DNA of 64,000 nt from Rhodothermales bacterium (GTDB lineage Bacteria > Bacteroidota > Rhodothermia > Rhodothermales > VXPQ01), in NCBI GenBank assembly GCA_022825385.1, contig JAJDWX010000032.1:1-64000 (forward strand), in the 5' to 3' direction. A program made the position numbers and the translations under genes. The notes beneath the pieces were generated by a model. The model was not told the origin of the DNA. It made no database searches and worked only from the letters and a program-made list of their open reading frames with translations. Of this stretch, positions 27,150 through 34,883 are shown one piece after another (positions within the stretch are counted from its first letter, which is position 1; each line of letters opens with the position of its first letter).

Positions 27150-27887
27150 TCATCGGGCGACCGCCGTTTCGATCAGAAAGTCGTGCAGCAGGCGGTCCAC
27201 CGCCGTGGTGTCGGCAAGGGTTGCCTGCAAGGCCTGGAACGTTTCCTCGTTGTCCAGTTCGGGGTAATTCCCCCGGTACTTTTCGAACCGTTCGCGCATT
27301 CGGCGCGCATCCAGTTCGCTGTGAAACTGCGTTCCGTAGATCGGCAGGCCGCCCATGCGGAACGCCTGGTTGCCCTGCGTTTCGGATACGGCCAGTTCCA
27401 CCGCCCCGGGCGGGAGCGCGCTTACCCGGTCATGGTGGCCCATATTGGCGAGAAATCTCTCGGGTAATTTGCCGAATACGGGGTCTTTTTTGCCCGCCCC
27501 GGTCAGCGTCATGGGGCCGCATCCTATTTCCGCCAGGTCCGAATCGTGCACGACGCAGCCGCCGAGGGCCCGGGCAATGACCTGGTGCCCCCAGCACGAT
27601 CCAAAGGCGGGCATGCCCCGGTCGGCCATCTGTCGCACAAGGTCCAGCAAGGCGGGCATCCAGGGGTAGGACCCGGTTGCGGAATATTCTCCGGCGCCGC
27701 CGATCATGACCGCGTCCGCATGGTCCAGCCTGTCCGCTTCGAGCGGTTCGCTTTGCACTTTTACGGCCAGAATCTGGTCGTCGCCCACCCGGCAATGTTC
27801 GCGGAAGCAGGCCTGTTCCTGCAGGCGGATATCTTCCGTGTCGCGGGCCTGAAGAAGCAGAATGCGGAGATCGGATAAAGCAGGCAT
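27150..27887 (-). CDS. Type 1 glutamine amidotransferase
   Basis: A 245-residue class I glutamine amidotransferase-like protein. The nucleophile elbow FGSCWGHQVIA (Cys) and a C-terminal QFHSE (His, Glu) form the triad. Stand-alone enzymes like this resemble GMP synthase-type GATase1 domains of broad or unknown substrate. An in-frame extension to 27977 is possible but lacks the family pattern. It converges with folB 7 bp away and follows maf with a 4-bp gap on the minus strand. Confidence 0.85.
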   Translation of the reverse strand: MPALSDLRILLLQARDTEDIRLQEQACFREHCRVGDDQILAVKVQSEPLEADRLDHADAVMIGGAGEYSATGSYPWMPALLDLVRQMADRGMPAFGSCWGHQVIARALGGCVVHDSDLAEIGCGPMTLTGAGKKDPVFGKLPERFLANMGHHDRVSALPPGAVELAVSETQGNQAFRMGGLPIYGTQFHSELDARRMRERFEKYRGNYPELDNEETFQALQATLADTTAVDRLLHDFLIETAVAR

Positions 27888-27891
27888 AAGG

Positions 27892-28497
27892 TTATTTGGC
27901 GGCGTTTCCTGCAAGAAGATCAGGAAAAAATTCTTTCGTAATTCGGTAGAATCGGTGAAGGGGCAGTCCTGCGACATTGTAGTAGTCCCCCTCGATGCGC
28001 CGGACGAAGAAAGGTCCCCGGCTGTCCTGAATACCGTAGGCGCCGGCCTTGTCCAGCGGCGATCCCGAGGCCACGTAGTCCGCGATTTCGGCGTCGCTCA
28101 GGGTATGAAACGTAACGTCCGTGCGCTCCGCCGCCTGCGCCGTCCGGTTCGAAGGCGGGTGCACGAGGGCGATTCCGGTATAGACCGAATGCGTTACGCC
28201 GCTGAGGCGCCGAAGCATATGTTCGGCTTCGGCGGGGCCGTCCGGCTTGCCCAGCATATCTTCCGCCAGCGCGACGACGGTGTCCGCCCCCAGCGTAAGC
28301 GCATCGGGGCGCCGCGCCGCCACATGGCGGGCCTTGCGGAGGGCAAGCGCCTGGACAAGGCGTTCCGGGGGCAGGCCGGGCTCGGCCTGTTCGTCTATCC
28401 CGCTGGGAACCGTCTCGAAGCGAAAGCCCGTCTGTTCGAGCAATGCCTTGCGGCGCGCCGAAGCGGAAGCCAGTACGAACGGGGCTTGCAAGGTCAT
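27892..28497 (-). CDS. maf: Maf family nucleotide pyrophosphatase
   Basis: A 201-residue Maf-like protein that hydrolyses nucleoside triphosphates (dTTP/UTP or modified nucleotides) to monophosphates. Family marks: N-terminal LASASARRKALLEQTG, the GADTVVAL motif with catalytic Asp, and the C-terminal DKAGAYGIQDSRGPFFV and EGDYYNVAGLPL. The start at 28497 places the first strand correctly. It is followed closely by the amidotransferase. Confidence 0.92.
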   Translation of the reverse strand: MTLQAPFVLASASARRKALLEQTGFRFETVPSGIDEQAEPGLPPERLVQALALRKARHVAARRPDALTLGADTVVALAEDMLGKPDGPAEAEHMLRRLSGVTHSVYTGIALVHPPSNRTAQAAERTDVTFHTLSDAEIADYVASGSPLDKAGAYGIQDSRGPFFVRRIEGDYYNVAGLPLHRFYRITKEFFPDLLAGNAAK

Positions 28498-28897
28498 CGG
28501 CGAGGCGGGAGGCTGTGGACAGGGCGCGGCGGACGCCATCCAACCGCTATGCCCTCCGATTGTGCCGCGATTTTGCGCGCAGGCGGCATCCAGGCTGGGG
28601 CCGGGCGTTTTTCCGGGAGCGGGAGGCGCGCCGGTCGCGCTTTGTCCTCCTTGCGCGCAGCCGGTATGTCCGGGTATTTCGCCGATTATTTTTTGTCTGT
28701 ATTTCTGTGCGAATCCCTTGACTTGCGCCCGTTTTTGGCGTATACTTCCCTTGCCGTCCAGACGCGTTGCCGTTATGGAAACGTTGCTATGGAAGGCCAA
28801 AGCAAAAACGCGCCCATCATACCTGTCATTTGGGGACGTCCGCCCGGATGTTTCCCTCCAGTCAATACCGAATCAAATTCCATTGAGGGGTGTGAAA
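28498..28897. other. Divergent intergenic region with sigma70-like promoter
   Basis: 400 bp between maf (minus) and the duplicated MKKAL genes (plus). The only element I can support is the promoter at 28718-28746. Long frames on both strands here have no family features. Confidence 0.5.
28718..28746 (+). promoter_or_regulatory. Sigma70-type promoter TTGACT-N17-TATACT
   Basis: TTGACT at 28718-28723 and TATACT at 28741-28746 with a 17-bp spacer match the general sigma70 consensus rather than the Bacteroidota TAnnTTTG form. It would start transcription about 145 bp before the first MKKAL gene. Confidence 0.6.
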
Positions 28898-29194
28898 ATG
28901 AAAAAGGCTCTTTCTAAAGTAAAGGAATACGGAAGCCTTATAGCGATCCTGATTACGCTGGTTGGCGTTTGCGCGTTTACGTTTCGTCTCTGGAGCGTTC
29001 CGGATCGCATGGACGAACTGGAAAAGCAAGTTCAGGCGCTTCGCATCGAACACGGCGAACGGCTGGCGCGGATCGAGGGGGCGTTATTCGGGATTGCCCC
29101 CGTCTCGTCGGATTCCGCCTCCGCGCCTGTCGAGCCCGTGGAGGACGGCGCGATTGTGTCCGTTCCGTCCGCATCAAAGTCCGCGCGGGGGTGA
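28898..29194 (+). CDS. Small membrane coiled-coil protein, copy 1
   Basis: 98 residues: a membrane helix (about 13-30: LIAILITLVGVCAFTFRL) followed by a short coiled coil (RMDELEKQVQALRIEHGERL) and a loose acidic/Ser tail. No family recognised. GAGGGG lies 8-13 bp before the ATG. It is duplicated immediately downstream (29199) with over 90% identity across the first half and only 4 bp between the genes. Confidence 0.65.
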   Translation: MKKALSKVKEYGSLIAILITLVGVCAFTFRLWSVPDRMDELEKQVQALRIEHGERLARIEGALFGIAPVSSDSASAPVEPVEDGAIVSVPSASKSARG

Positions 29195-29198
29195 AAAA

Positions 29199-29486
29199 AT
29201 GAAAAAGGCTCTTGCAAAAGTAAAGGAATACGGAAGCCTTATAGCGATCCTGATTACGCTGGTTGGCGTTTGCGCGTTTACGTTTCGTCTCTGGAGCGTT
29301 CCGGCTCGCATGGACGCGCTGGACGGGCGCATGGACACGTTGGACGGACGCATGGACGAACTGGAAAAGCAAGTTCAGGCGCTTCGCATCGAACACGGCG
29401 AACGGCTGGCGCGGATTGAAAACGCATTATGTCAGGAGATTCCGATACGCAACAACGCTTTGGGAGCCGCCTCGGGTTGCTCCTGA
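29199..29486 (+). CDS. Small membrane coiled-coil protein, copy 2
   Basis: 95 residues, near-identical to copy 1 through the membrane helix. The coiled coil is extended by a repeated heptad (RMDALDG, RMDTLDG, RMDELEK). After the shared ARIENAL segment the tail is unrelated to copy 1 and is read out of frame across the first 58 bp of the sodium symporter gene. This looks like a tandem duplication whose 3' end was replaced at the junction with the symporter. Confidence 0.6.
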   Translation: MKKALAKVKEYGSLIAILITLVGVCAFTFRLWSVPARMDALDGRMDTLDGRMDELEKQVQALRIEHGERLARIENALCQEIPIRNNALGAASGCS

Positions 29487-30931
29487 GCGTACTCGGCATT
29501 GCCGTAGGCACAGGCAACATCTGGCGGTTCCCGCGCATCGCCGCGCAAAATGGCGGCGCCGAAGGAGCGGGCGCCTTTCTTATCGCCTGGATTACGTTCC
29601 TGTTTATCTGGAGCATTCCGCTGATTATCGCCGAATACGCGCTGGGGCGGCACGGGCGACGGGGCGTCGTGGGGTCGTTCGTCAAGGCGGCGGGCAAACG
29701 CTTCGCCTGGATGGGCGCGTTCGTGGCGTTCGTGGCCACGGCCATCATGTTCTATTATTCCGTGGTGGCGGGCTGGTGCGCGTATTATCTCTTGACTTCC
29801 GCGACGCAGCCGCTTCCCCTGAGCCTCGAAGGCGCAACTGCCGTGTGGAACGGATTCCAGTCCGGCGGCGCGCCGCTGCTTTTTCATGCCCTTGCGATGG
29901 GCGGGGGCGCGTTCGTGGTCGCCCGGGGCATTTCGTCCATCGAACGGGTAAACAAGGTTCTCATACCCGTGTTGTGCCTGATCGTGCTTGCGTCCGTCCT
30001 GCGCGCCGTCACCTTGCCCGGCGCGGGGGAGGGGCTGGCCTTTTTGTTTACGCCGCAGTGGAATTTGCTTGCCCGTCCGTCCCTGTGGCTGGAGGCGCTA
30101 ACCCAGAACGCCTGGGATACGGGCGCGGGCTGGGGGCTTATCCTGACCTACGGCGCCTACATGCGGCGGAGTCACGGCGTGGTGAAAAATTCCTTCATTA
30201 CCGGCATAGGCAATAATGTCGTTTCCCTGCTGGCCGCCATTATGATTTTCGGGACGGTGTTCGCCGTGCTGGGCGCCGAAATGTCTCGTCCCGAAGTGCT
30301 GGACGTGATGAAAGACAGCGGCCCGGCCTCCACGGGCCTGACCTTTATCTGGATGCCGCAATTGTTCGCCAAAATGCCGTTCGGTCGAGGGATGGCGCTG
30401 CTCTTTTTCCTTGGGCTCTCGTTTGCGGCGTTCAGTTCGCTTATTTCCATGATCGAACTGGCCACCCGCGTACTGGTGGACGCCGGGCTGCGCCGCAAAC
30501 AGGCCATTGCCTGCGTGGCCATTTTCGGATTCGTGCTGGGCGTGCCGTCCGCCTTGTACACGGGCTTTCTGGGGAATCAGGATTTCGTATGGGGGGTGGC
30601 GCTGATGCTTTCCGGCGCGTTCGTGGCGTTCGCCGTGGTTCGGTACGGGGCCGCGGATTTCGCCCGCCGGGCGGTTTCGGGCGGCGCGGGGGACTGGTCC
30701 GCGGGCAAGGGCTGGACCTTCCTGATCCGTTTCGCCGTGCCCGCGCAGGCGGCGGTCCTGCTGGGGTGGTGGCTATATCTGTCTGCCTCGCAGTACGCGC
30801 CCGCCTCCTGGTATAACCCGTTCGATCCGTACAGCGTAATGACTTGCCTGGCGCAATGGGGCGTCGCCGCGGGAATTTTTCTCATGGCGAACCGTTTTCT
30901 CGCGCGCCGCGCGACGCTGGATACGCCGTAG
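29429..30931 (+). CDS. Sodium-dependent neurotransmitter:sodium symporter family transporter
   Basis: A 500-residue NSS/SNF transporter with about 12 membrane helices. The family motif GTGNIWRFPRIAAQNGG in helix 1 (residues 26-42) carries the sodium and substrate site; helix 6 region LTQNAWDTGAGWGLILTYGAY is also conserved. Bacterial relatives import amino acids or related amines. The start overlaps the small coiled-coil gene by 58 bp, so the two may be translationally linked. Confidence 0.92.
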   Translation: MSGDSDTQQRFGSRLGLLLSVLGIAVGTGNIWRFPRIAAQNGGAEGAGAFLIAWITFLFIWSIPLIIAEYALGRHGRRGVVGSFVKAAGKRFAWMGAFVAFVATAIMFYYSVVAGWCAYYLLTSATQPLPLSLEGATAVWNGFQSGGAPLLFHALAMGGGAFVVARGISSIERVNKVLIPVLCLIVLASVLRAVTLPGAGEGLAFLFTPQWNLLARPSLWLEALTQNAWDTGAGWGLILTYGAYMRRSHGVVKNSFITGIGNNVVSLLAAIMIFGTVFAVLGAEMSRPEVLDVMKDSGPASTGLTFIWMPQLFAKMPFGRGMALLFFLGLSFAAFSSLISMIELATRVLVDAGLRRKQAIACVAIFGFVLGVPSALYTGFLGNQDFVWGVALMLSGAFVAFAVVRYGAADFARRAVSGGAGDWSAGKGWTFLIRFAVPAQAAVLLGWWLYLSASQYAPASWYNPFDPYSVMTCLAQWGVAAGIFLMANRFLARRATLDTP

Positions 30932-30977
30932 TCCGGCGCCTTTTCTGCCTTTCGATCCGTTTGCCGGGCTGCGTTGC

Positions 30978-32048
30978 ATGACCATCGACCGCGTCATCCG
31001 GGAGTTTACCGACGTCGGCGGCGCCGCCGCATTCGACGAAATGGCCGCCGCCGCGCTCGCCTATCAGTATGCCCGTACCGCTGCGTATCGCCGGTATTGC
31101 GACGCCCTGGGTACGCCCGCCGCCCGCCGCGCACTGGCCCCCCGCTCCCGCAACGCCGCTCCGGCAGGCGCTCCGGTCTCCTCAAGGCAACCCGCTTTCG
31201 TTTCCCCCGCCGGGCTCCCCGTATTCTTGCCGGTGGCGGCGTTCAAGCAGGCGGCGGTCACCGCCTTTCCCCCGGAAGAAGCCGAAAAAATCTTCGAAAG
31301 CAGCGGAACCGGCAGCGGCTTGCGCAGCCGGCATTACGTACGGGACGTCTCGATGTACGAGCGGGCGCTCGCCGCGAATTTTGCCCGCGTTTTCGGAACC
31401 GGGCCGCTCCTGTTTGCCTTGTGCCTTCCCGGCTACGCCGAGCAGGGCGCGTCGTCGTCCCTTGCGTATATGGCGGATTTTCTCCTGCGCCGATTCGGGG
31501 CTGCGGGCAGCGGTTCGGTCCTGGGCGCGCCGGAACGCTTGCGCCGCCTTGCGGAGCAGAGCGCGAAAGAAGATATTCCGCTCCTGCTGTTCGGGGCCGC
31601 GTTCGGGTTGCTTGACCTTGCAGAAACGGCGTCGTTTTCTCTTCCTTCGCATGCCATCGTCGTCGAAACGGGCGGCATGAAGACCCGCCGACGGGAAATG
31701 TCGCGGGCCCAATTGCATGGCCGCCTTCGGGAGGGGTTCGGCGTATCGTCCGTGTGCAGCGAATACGGCATGTGCGAACTGCTTGGCTCGTGTTACGCCC
31801 CGGAGGGGGGCGTGTTTTACCCGCCGCCCTGGATGCGCTATTGGATCGTGGACCCGGCGCGCCCTTTCGAACCGCTCGAAGAAGGCCGGGAAGGCGCGCT
31901 GGCCCTTCTGGATTTGGCGAACCTCTATTCCGCTTCGGCCTTGCTGACCGAGGATCGCGCCGTACGGCGAGGCGACGGGTTCGAAGTGCTTGGCCGCCTT
32001 GCCGGGGCCGAACTCCGGGGATGCAATTTTCTACTGGAAGATGTTTAA
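30978..32048 (+). CDS. LuxE-like acyl-protein synthetase
   Basis: A 356-residue member of the LuxE acyl-protein synthetase/phenylacetate-CoA ligase-like superfamily. Marks include FESSGTGSGLRSRHYV (the phosphate-binding loop) and SVCSEYGMCELLGSCY (motif equivalent to the adenylate-binding segment). It overlaps the LuxC-like acyl-CoA reductase by 8 bp. Together they could activate a fatty acid and reduce it to an aldehyde. No luciferase (luxAB) is present, so light production is not implied. Confidence 0.82.
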   Translation: MTIDRVIREFTDVGGAAAFDEMAAAALAYQYARTAAYRRYCDALGTPAARRALAPRSRNAAPAGAPVSSRQPAFVSPAGLPVFLPVAAFKQAAVTAFPPEEAEKIFESSGTGSGLRSRHYVRDVSMYERALAANFARVFGTGPLLFALCLPGYAEQGASSSLAYMADFLLRRFGAAGSGSVLGAPERLRRLAEQSAKEDIPLLLFGAAFGLLDLAETASFSLPSHAIVVETGGMKTRRREMSRAQLHGRLREGFGVSSVCSEYGMCELLGSCYAPEGGVFYPPPWMRYWIVDPARPFEPLEEGREGALALLDLANLYSASALLTEDRAVRRGDGFEVLGRLAGAELRGCNFLLEDV

Positions 32049-33078
32049 CCTGCGCAAACGCATCAAGGCGGCGGCGGAGGCGGCGCGCGCCTGGAGGGAT
32101 CCCGAGTACCCCGCCAGAGCGGGCGCCGTAGAGGAGACGCTGCGCGCCCGGAACGCGTTTACGGAGGAGGCCATGGCGTTTGCCGTGAATCAGCAGATGG
32201 CGCTGCTTACGGAAGAAGCCCTTGCCGCGTGGATCCGGAACCGCCGCGCGGCGACGCCCGCCTCGGTGGGAACGCTGAACGCAGGCAACGTGCCGCTGGC
32301 CGGGTTGCAGGATTTTCTTGCGGTCGTCCTGACCGGACATCGCTATCTCGGAACCGTTTCGTCGAAGTCTCCGGCGCTGCTCCCTGCATTTGTCCGGGAT
32401 GTTCGCCGGTTCGCGCCGGACGTCGAGGCGGCGTTTGCATCCCTTCCCGACCTCCTTGCCCGCGCCGACGCCCTCGTGGCCACCGGTTCGGACGAAACGA
32501 TCGCGTCCTTGCGGGCCCGCCTCGCCCTGCCGCCGGATCGCTGCCTGTTGCGGGGGCGCTCCTTTGCCGTCGCCGCGCTGGACGGCGCAGAGCGAGCGGA
32601 CGCGTACGAGCGCCTTGCGGAAGACATGCTCCTGCACGAAGGGTTCGGTTGCCGCAACGTGGCCGTGTTGTGGGCGCCCCGCGGCCTGTCCCCGGACGGC
32701 TTGCTGGACGCCATCGCCCGGTTTCGGGGGGTATTCCCCGCGCACGAGGGGACGCCGGGCCGGTTGGCCATGCAACGCGCCTTGCTGGAAGCGGCGGGGG
32801 CTTCGCACGCCTACGGAGAGGGCCTGGAATTTTTACTTAGCCGGGGCGAACCCGAACCGCAGCCGCCCGGCCACCTGCGCTGGGTCGAATACGACGACCT
32901 CGCCGAGGCGGACGCCTGGCTGGCCGAACGGCCCGTGCAGCTGGTGGTGGCCGAAGAGCGGGTGCAAAAGCGGCTTGCCTTTGCGGGGCTGCGCGTCCTT
33001 CCCGGCGAAGCGCAGCGCCCCGCGCTTGCCTGGCGCCCGGACGGCGTCGATACGGTGGATTTTTTGTCGGCTTTATGA
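32041..33078 (+). CDS. LuxC-like acyl-CoA reductase
   Basis: A 345-residue LuxC-family acyl-CoA reductase (aldehyde-dehydrogenase fold). Supporting segments: NAGNVPLAGLQDFLAVVLTG (NAD-binding region), SPALLPAFVRDV, VATGSDETIASLRARLALPP and FGCRNVAVLWAP, where the Cys lies at the expected nucleophile position. The start ATG at 32041 overlaps the end of the LuxE-like gene. Its final 6 bp overlap the Nfu-like gene on the opposite strand. Confidence 0.82.
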   Translation: MFNLRKRIKAAAEAARAWRDPEYPARAGAVEETLRARNAFTEEAMAFAVNQQMALLTEEALAAWIRNRRAATPASVGTLNAGNVPLAGLQDFLAVVLTGHRYLGTVSSKSPALLPAFVRDVRRFAPDVEAAFASLPDLLARADALVATGSDETIASLRARLALPPDRCLLRGRSFAVAALDGAERADAYERLAEDMLLHEGFGCRNVAVLWAPRGLSPDGLLDAIARFRGVFPAHEGTPGRLAMQRALLEAAGASHAYGEGLEFLLSRGEPEPQPPGHLRWVEYDDLAEADAWLAERPVQLVVAEERVQKRLAFAGLRVLPGEAQRPALAWRPDGVDTVDFLSAL

Positions 33079-33354
33079 CGTGCCTTTCGATGCGGCTTCC
33101 CGTACCGCGCGTTTTACGGCGGGCAGGATGTCGTCCCAGTGGGCGGCGGGACTTTTGGTAATCGTCAAAAACTGGGGCACGATGAAAACGTCGGTCACGC
33201 CCTCGACGCCGAAGAGGCGTTCTCCGAGCGCGTGTCCGGCGGCTTCCGCTGCCGAGCGGAACGATTCCATCCCTTCGGGAATGAACGCGCCCTTGCGGAG
33301 CGTACACTTGAGACTGTTCGGGTTCGGCGTGGGAGATATGTCGAGTTGCGGCAT
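33073..33354 (-). CDS. Stand-alone Nfu N-terminal domain protein
   Basis: 93 residues matching the Nfu/NifU N-terminal scaffold domain (ISPTPNPNSLKCTL, GVEGVTDVFIVPQFLTITK, AHWDDILPAVKRAVREA). The C-terminal NifU domain with CxxC that carries the cluster is missing, so by itself it may be an accessory to iron-sulfur delivery. Upstream in-frame extension to 33549 has no family features. Confidence 0.8.
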   Translation of the reverse strand: MPQLDISPTPNPNSLKCTLRKGAFIPEGMESFRSAAEAAGHALGERLFGVEGVTDVFIVPQFLTITKSPAAHWDDILPAVKRAVREAASKGTS

Positions 33355-33454
33355 GGGAAAACCGTATTGTCGGAATCGGGTATAAACATTTCGGGTATAA
33401 ACAAACTGCGCTGCGGGTTGCCGGGCGCTTGAAGATAGCGAATCCGAACCGGAC

Positions 33455-33979
33455 ATGGAGCCGCAACATATTTCAGAAGCGCGTCGGGGCGACGCGAACC
33501 CGGGCCCTGCGGACGAAGCGCCGCGCGGGACGGGGAAGGCGCGCCGCATCGGTCAGGAAACGCGCGGCCTGTTCGAGGATTTCGCGGCCTGGGTGGAATT
33601 GCGCTTGCGGCTTGCGCAACTGGACGTACAGGGCTACATTCGCCAGAAGATAGACGAGGCTGCGCTGAGGATCGCGCTGGCGGTCGCGGGTTTCCTCTCC
33701 GGCTTGTTCGCGCTCGTTACGCTGGCGTTGTTCGCAGGCTGGCTGTTCGGGCATCCGGCCTGGGGTTTCCTGTCGGTAACGGGCTTGCTGCTGTTGTGGA
33801 CCGGCCTCTTGTACGTCCGCCATCGCCGGGCGGCGGCCCGGAGCGCGGAGCGCATGCGGGGATCGCTTCTGCCCGGCGCGGCGTCGCAGAACGGCAAGCA
33901 TGAACCCGGCAAGCATGAACCCGGCAAGCATGAACCCGGCGAGCATGAACCCGGCAAGCATGAACCCGGCGAGAAATAG
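33455..33979 (+). CDS. YqjE/phage-holin-III-like membrane protein with KHEPG repeats
   Basis: 174 residues: an amphipathic N-terminal helix, two membrane helices (about 70-95 and 100-120) typical of DUF1469/YqjE-like proteins, then a hydrophilic tail of repeated KHEPG encoded by 15-bp tandem repeats (33893-33967). Paired with the YqjD-like gene that starts inside its 3' end. Such pairs are envelope-stress associated in proteobacteria; the role here is inferred. Confidence 0.7.
   Translation: MEPQHISEARRGDANPGPADEAPRGTGKARRIGQETRGLFEDFAAWVELRLRLAQLDVQGYIRQKIDEAALRIALAVAGFLSGLFALVTLALFAGWLFGHPAWGFLSVTGLLLLWTGLLYVRHRRAAARSAERMRGSLLPGAASQNGKHEPGKHEPGKHEPGEHEPGKHEPGEK
33893..33967 (+). repeat. 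Five 15-bp tandem repeats read in two frames
   Basis: Five copies of GGCAAGCATGAACCC (the fourth has one change), starting every 15 bp from 33893. In the upstream gene's frame they encode KHEPG; in the next gene's frame MNPAS. Each copy offers one ATG in the second frame. Length change keeps both frames. Confidence 0.92.
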
Positions 33980-34550
33980 CAAGAAGAACCCCGTGAACGA
34001 TCGCGCAAAACATACGCCGCCGGACCGCGCGCGGCCTGCTTCGGATGCGGACGACCGCGCCGCGCTGGAAGGGCGGCTTGCCCAGGCGCAGGCGTCTATA
34101 CGGGCGCGGATAAAGCGAATCGAAAGCGAAGTCGGTCCGGGCCCGAAAGCGCTCTGGGCCGGGGCCCGAAAGCGCCCCGTCGCGACGTTGCTGGCGGCTG
34201 CGGCGGCGGGCCTCCTGTTCGGGAACCTGCTGTTTCGCAGACGGCGGCGGAGCGCCCGTCCTGTTCATCCGCCCGTCCCGCCCGGCGGACCGCCGCCCGC
34301 CCCGCCAAGCGGACCGCCCACCGCCGCGCCCGGCGGATCGGGGGGCGGCGGCATGCGTTACCTGTTCTGGATCACGCTGCTGCAAACGGGACTGGGGCTT
34401 TTCGCGGACGCAGCGGCGGATTATTTCGCGGGTCGATCCGGCGGCGCACAGCGAATATTCAAAGAAAAACGAAGCGAGCCAGACAGGGAAGCAGGCGGCG
34501 AAACGCAGAAAGGGCCTTTGCATACGGAAGATGGTTCGCCTTCTTCGTAG
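33900..34550 (+). CDS. YqjD-like membrane protein
   Basis: Up to 216 residues with an amphipathic helix (ALEGRLAQAQASIRARIKRI), a membrane segment (PVATLLAAAAAGLLFGNLLF), a Pro-rich linker and a second membrane segment (YLFWITLLQTGLGLFADAAA). The true start is unclear: five ATGs lie in the 15-bp repeats, and a GTG at 33993, just after the upstream stop and preceded by AAGAAG, is at least as likely. Function unknown; ElaB/YqjD-like envelope protein by layout. Confidence 0.6.
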   Translation: MNPASMNPASMNPASMNPASMNPARNSKKNPVNDRAKHTPPDRARPASDADDRAALEGRLAQAQASIRARIKRIESEVGPGPKALWAGARKRPVATLLAAAAAGLLFGNLLFRRRRRSARPVHPPVPPGGPPPAPPSGPPTAAPGGSGGGGMRYLFWITLLQTGLGLFADAAADYFAGRSGGAQRIFKEKRSEPDREAGGETQKGPLHTEDGSPSS

Positions 34551-34610
34551 TTTTATTCGTCAGACTGTCATGTATCCGTCGCCGATGGCCGCGCCGGACC
34601 GATTATTATA

Positions 34611-34645
34611 GGATACTCTGATCAAAGCCGCTTCGCTCAGCGCGT
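34611..34645 (+). repeat. GGATAC-type dispersed element, copy A
   Basis: GGATACTCTGATCAAAGCCG followed by CTTCGCTCAGCGCGT. It differs at one base from copy B at 41958-41992. An SAENTVD-encoding ATG frame follows 58 bp after its start, as after copy B. Confidence 0.8.
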
Positions 34646-34816
34646 CCCTATTGCCCGCAAAGACCGTCATGCTTGTATCGATGAAATCAGCAGAAAACAC
34701 CGTAGATTCGTGTCTTAGGGGACGTGACGCGCCCTTCGGGAGGCTGCGAGGGGCACGCTGGCTGTGTCATTCCTCATTACGTGGGGCCTGCCACGCTGCT
34801 TCGTCATTCCTTGCCA

Positions 34817-34864
34817 GCGCACCCCTCGCAGCCTCTGAGCTTCCCGGATTTAATCAGAGTATCC
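34817..34864 (-). repeat. GGATAC-type dispersed element, copy E
   Basis: On the minus strand it is identical over 47 bases to copy D at 9511-9557. It ends 19 bp before the adk start codon and so forms part of the adk leader. Confidence 0.8.
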
Positions 34865-34883
34865 TTTATCCAGTGGATTGATT

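Larger units (their letters stand above)
34551..34883. other. Repeat-rich intergenic region before adk
   Basis: Contains GGATAC-type elements A (34611-34645, plus) and E (34817-34864, minus) facing each other. An inner inverted repeat lies between them (34740-34760 with 34817-34837, AGGCTGCGAGGGG arms), so much of it could fold. A 71-codon frame from 34669 begins MLVSMKSAENTVDS, like two other genes, but has no further protein features; it is more likely a relic. Confidence 0.6.

Noticed and set aside
30978-33078. Bioluminescence operon
   Set aside because: LuxE- and LuxC-like proteins are present, but no luciferase subunits or LuxD transferase, and the pair is known from non-luminous Bacteroidota.
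34669-34881. A 71-codon gene before adk
   Set aside because: Only the first 15 residues resemble other starts. The rest is encoded by inverted repeats and has no signal peptide or domain, so I describe it as part of the repeat region.
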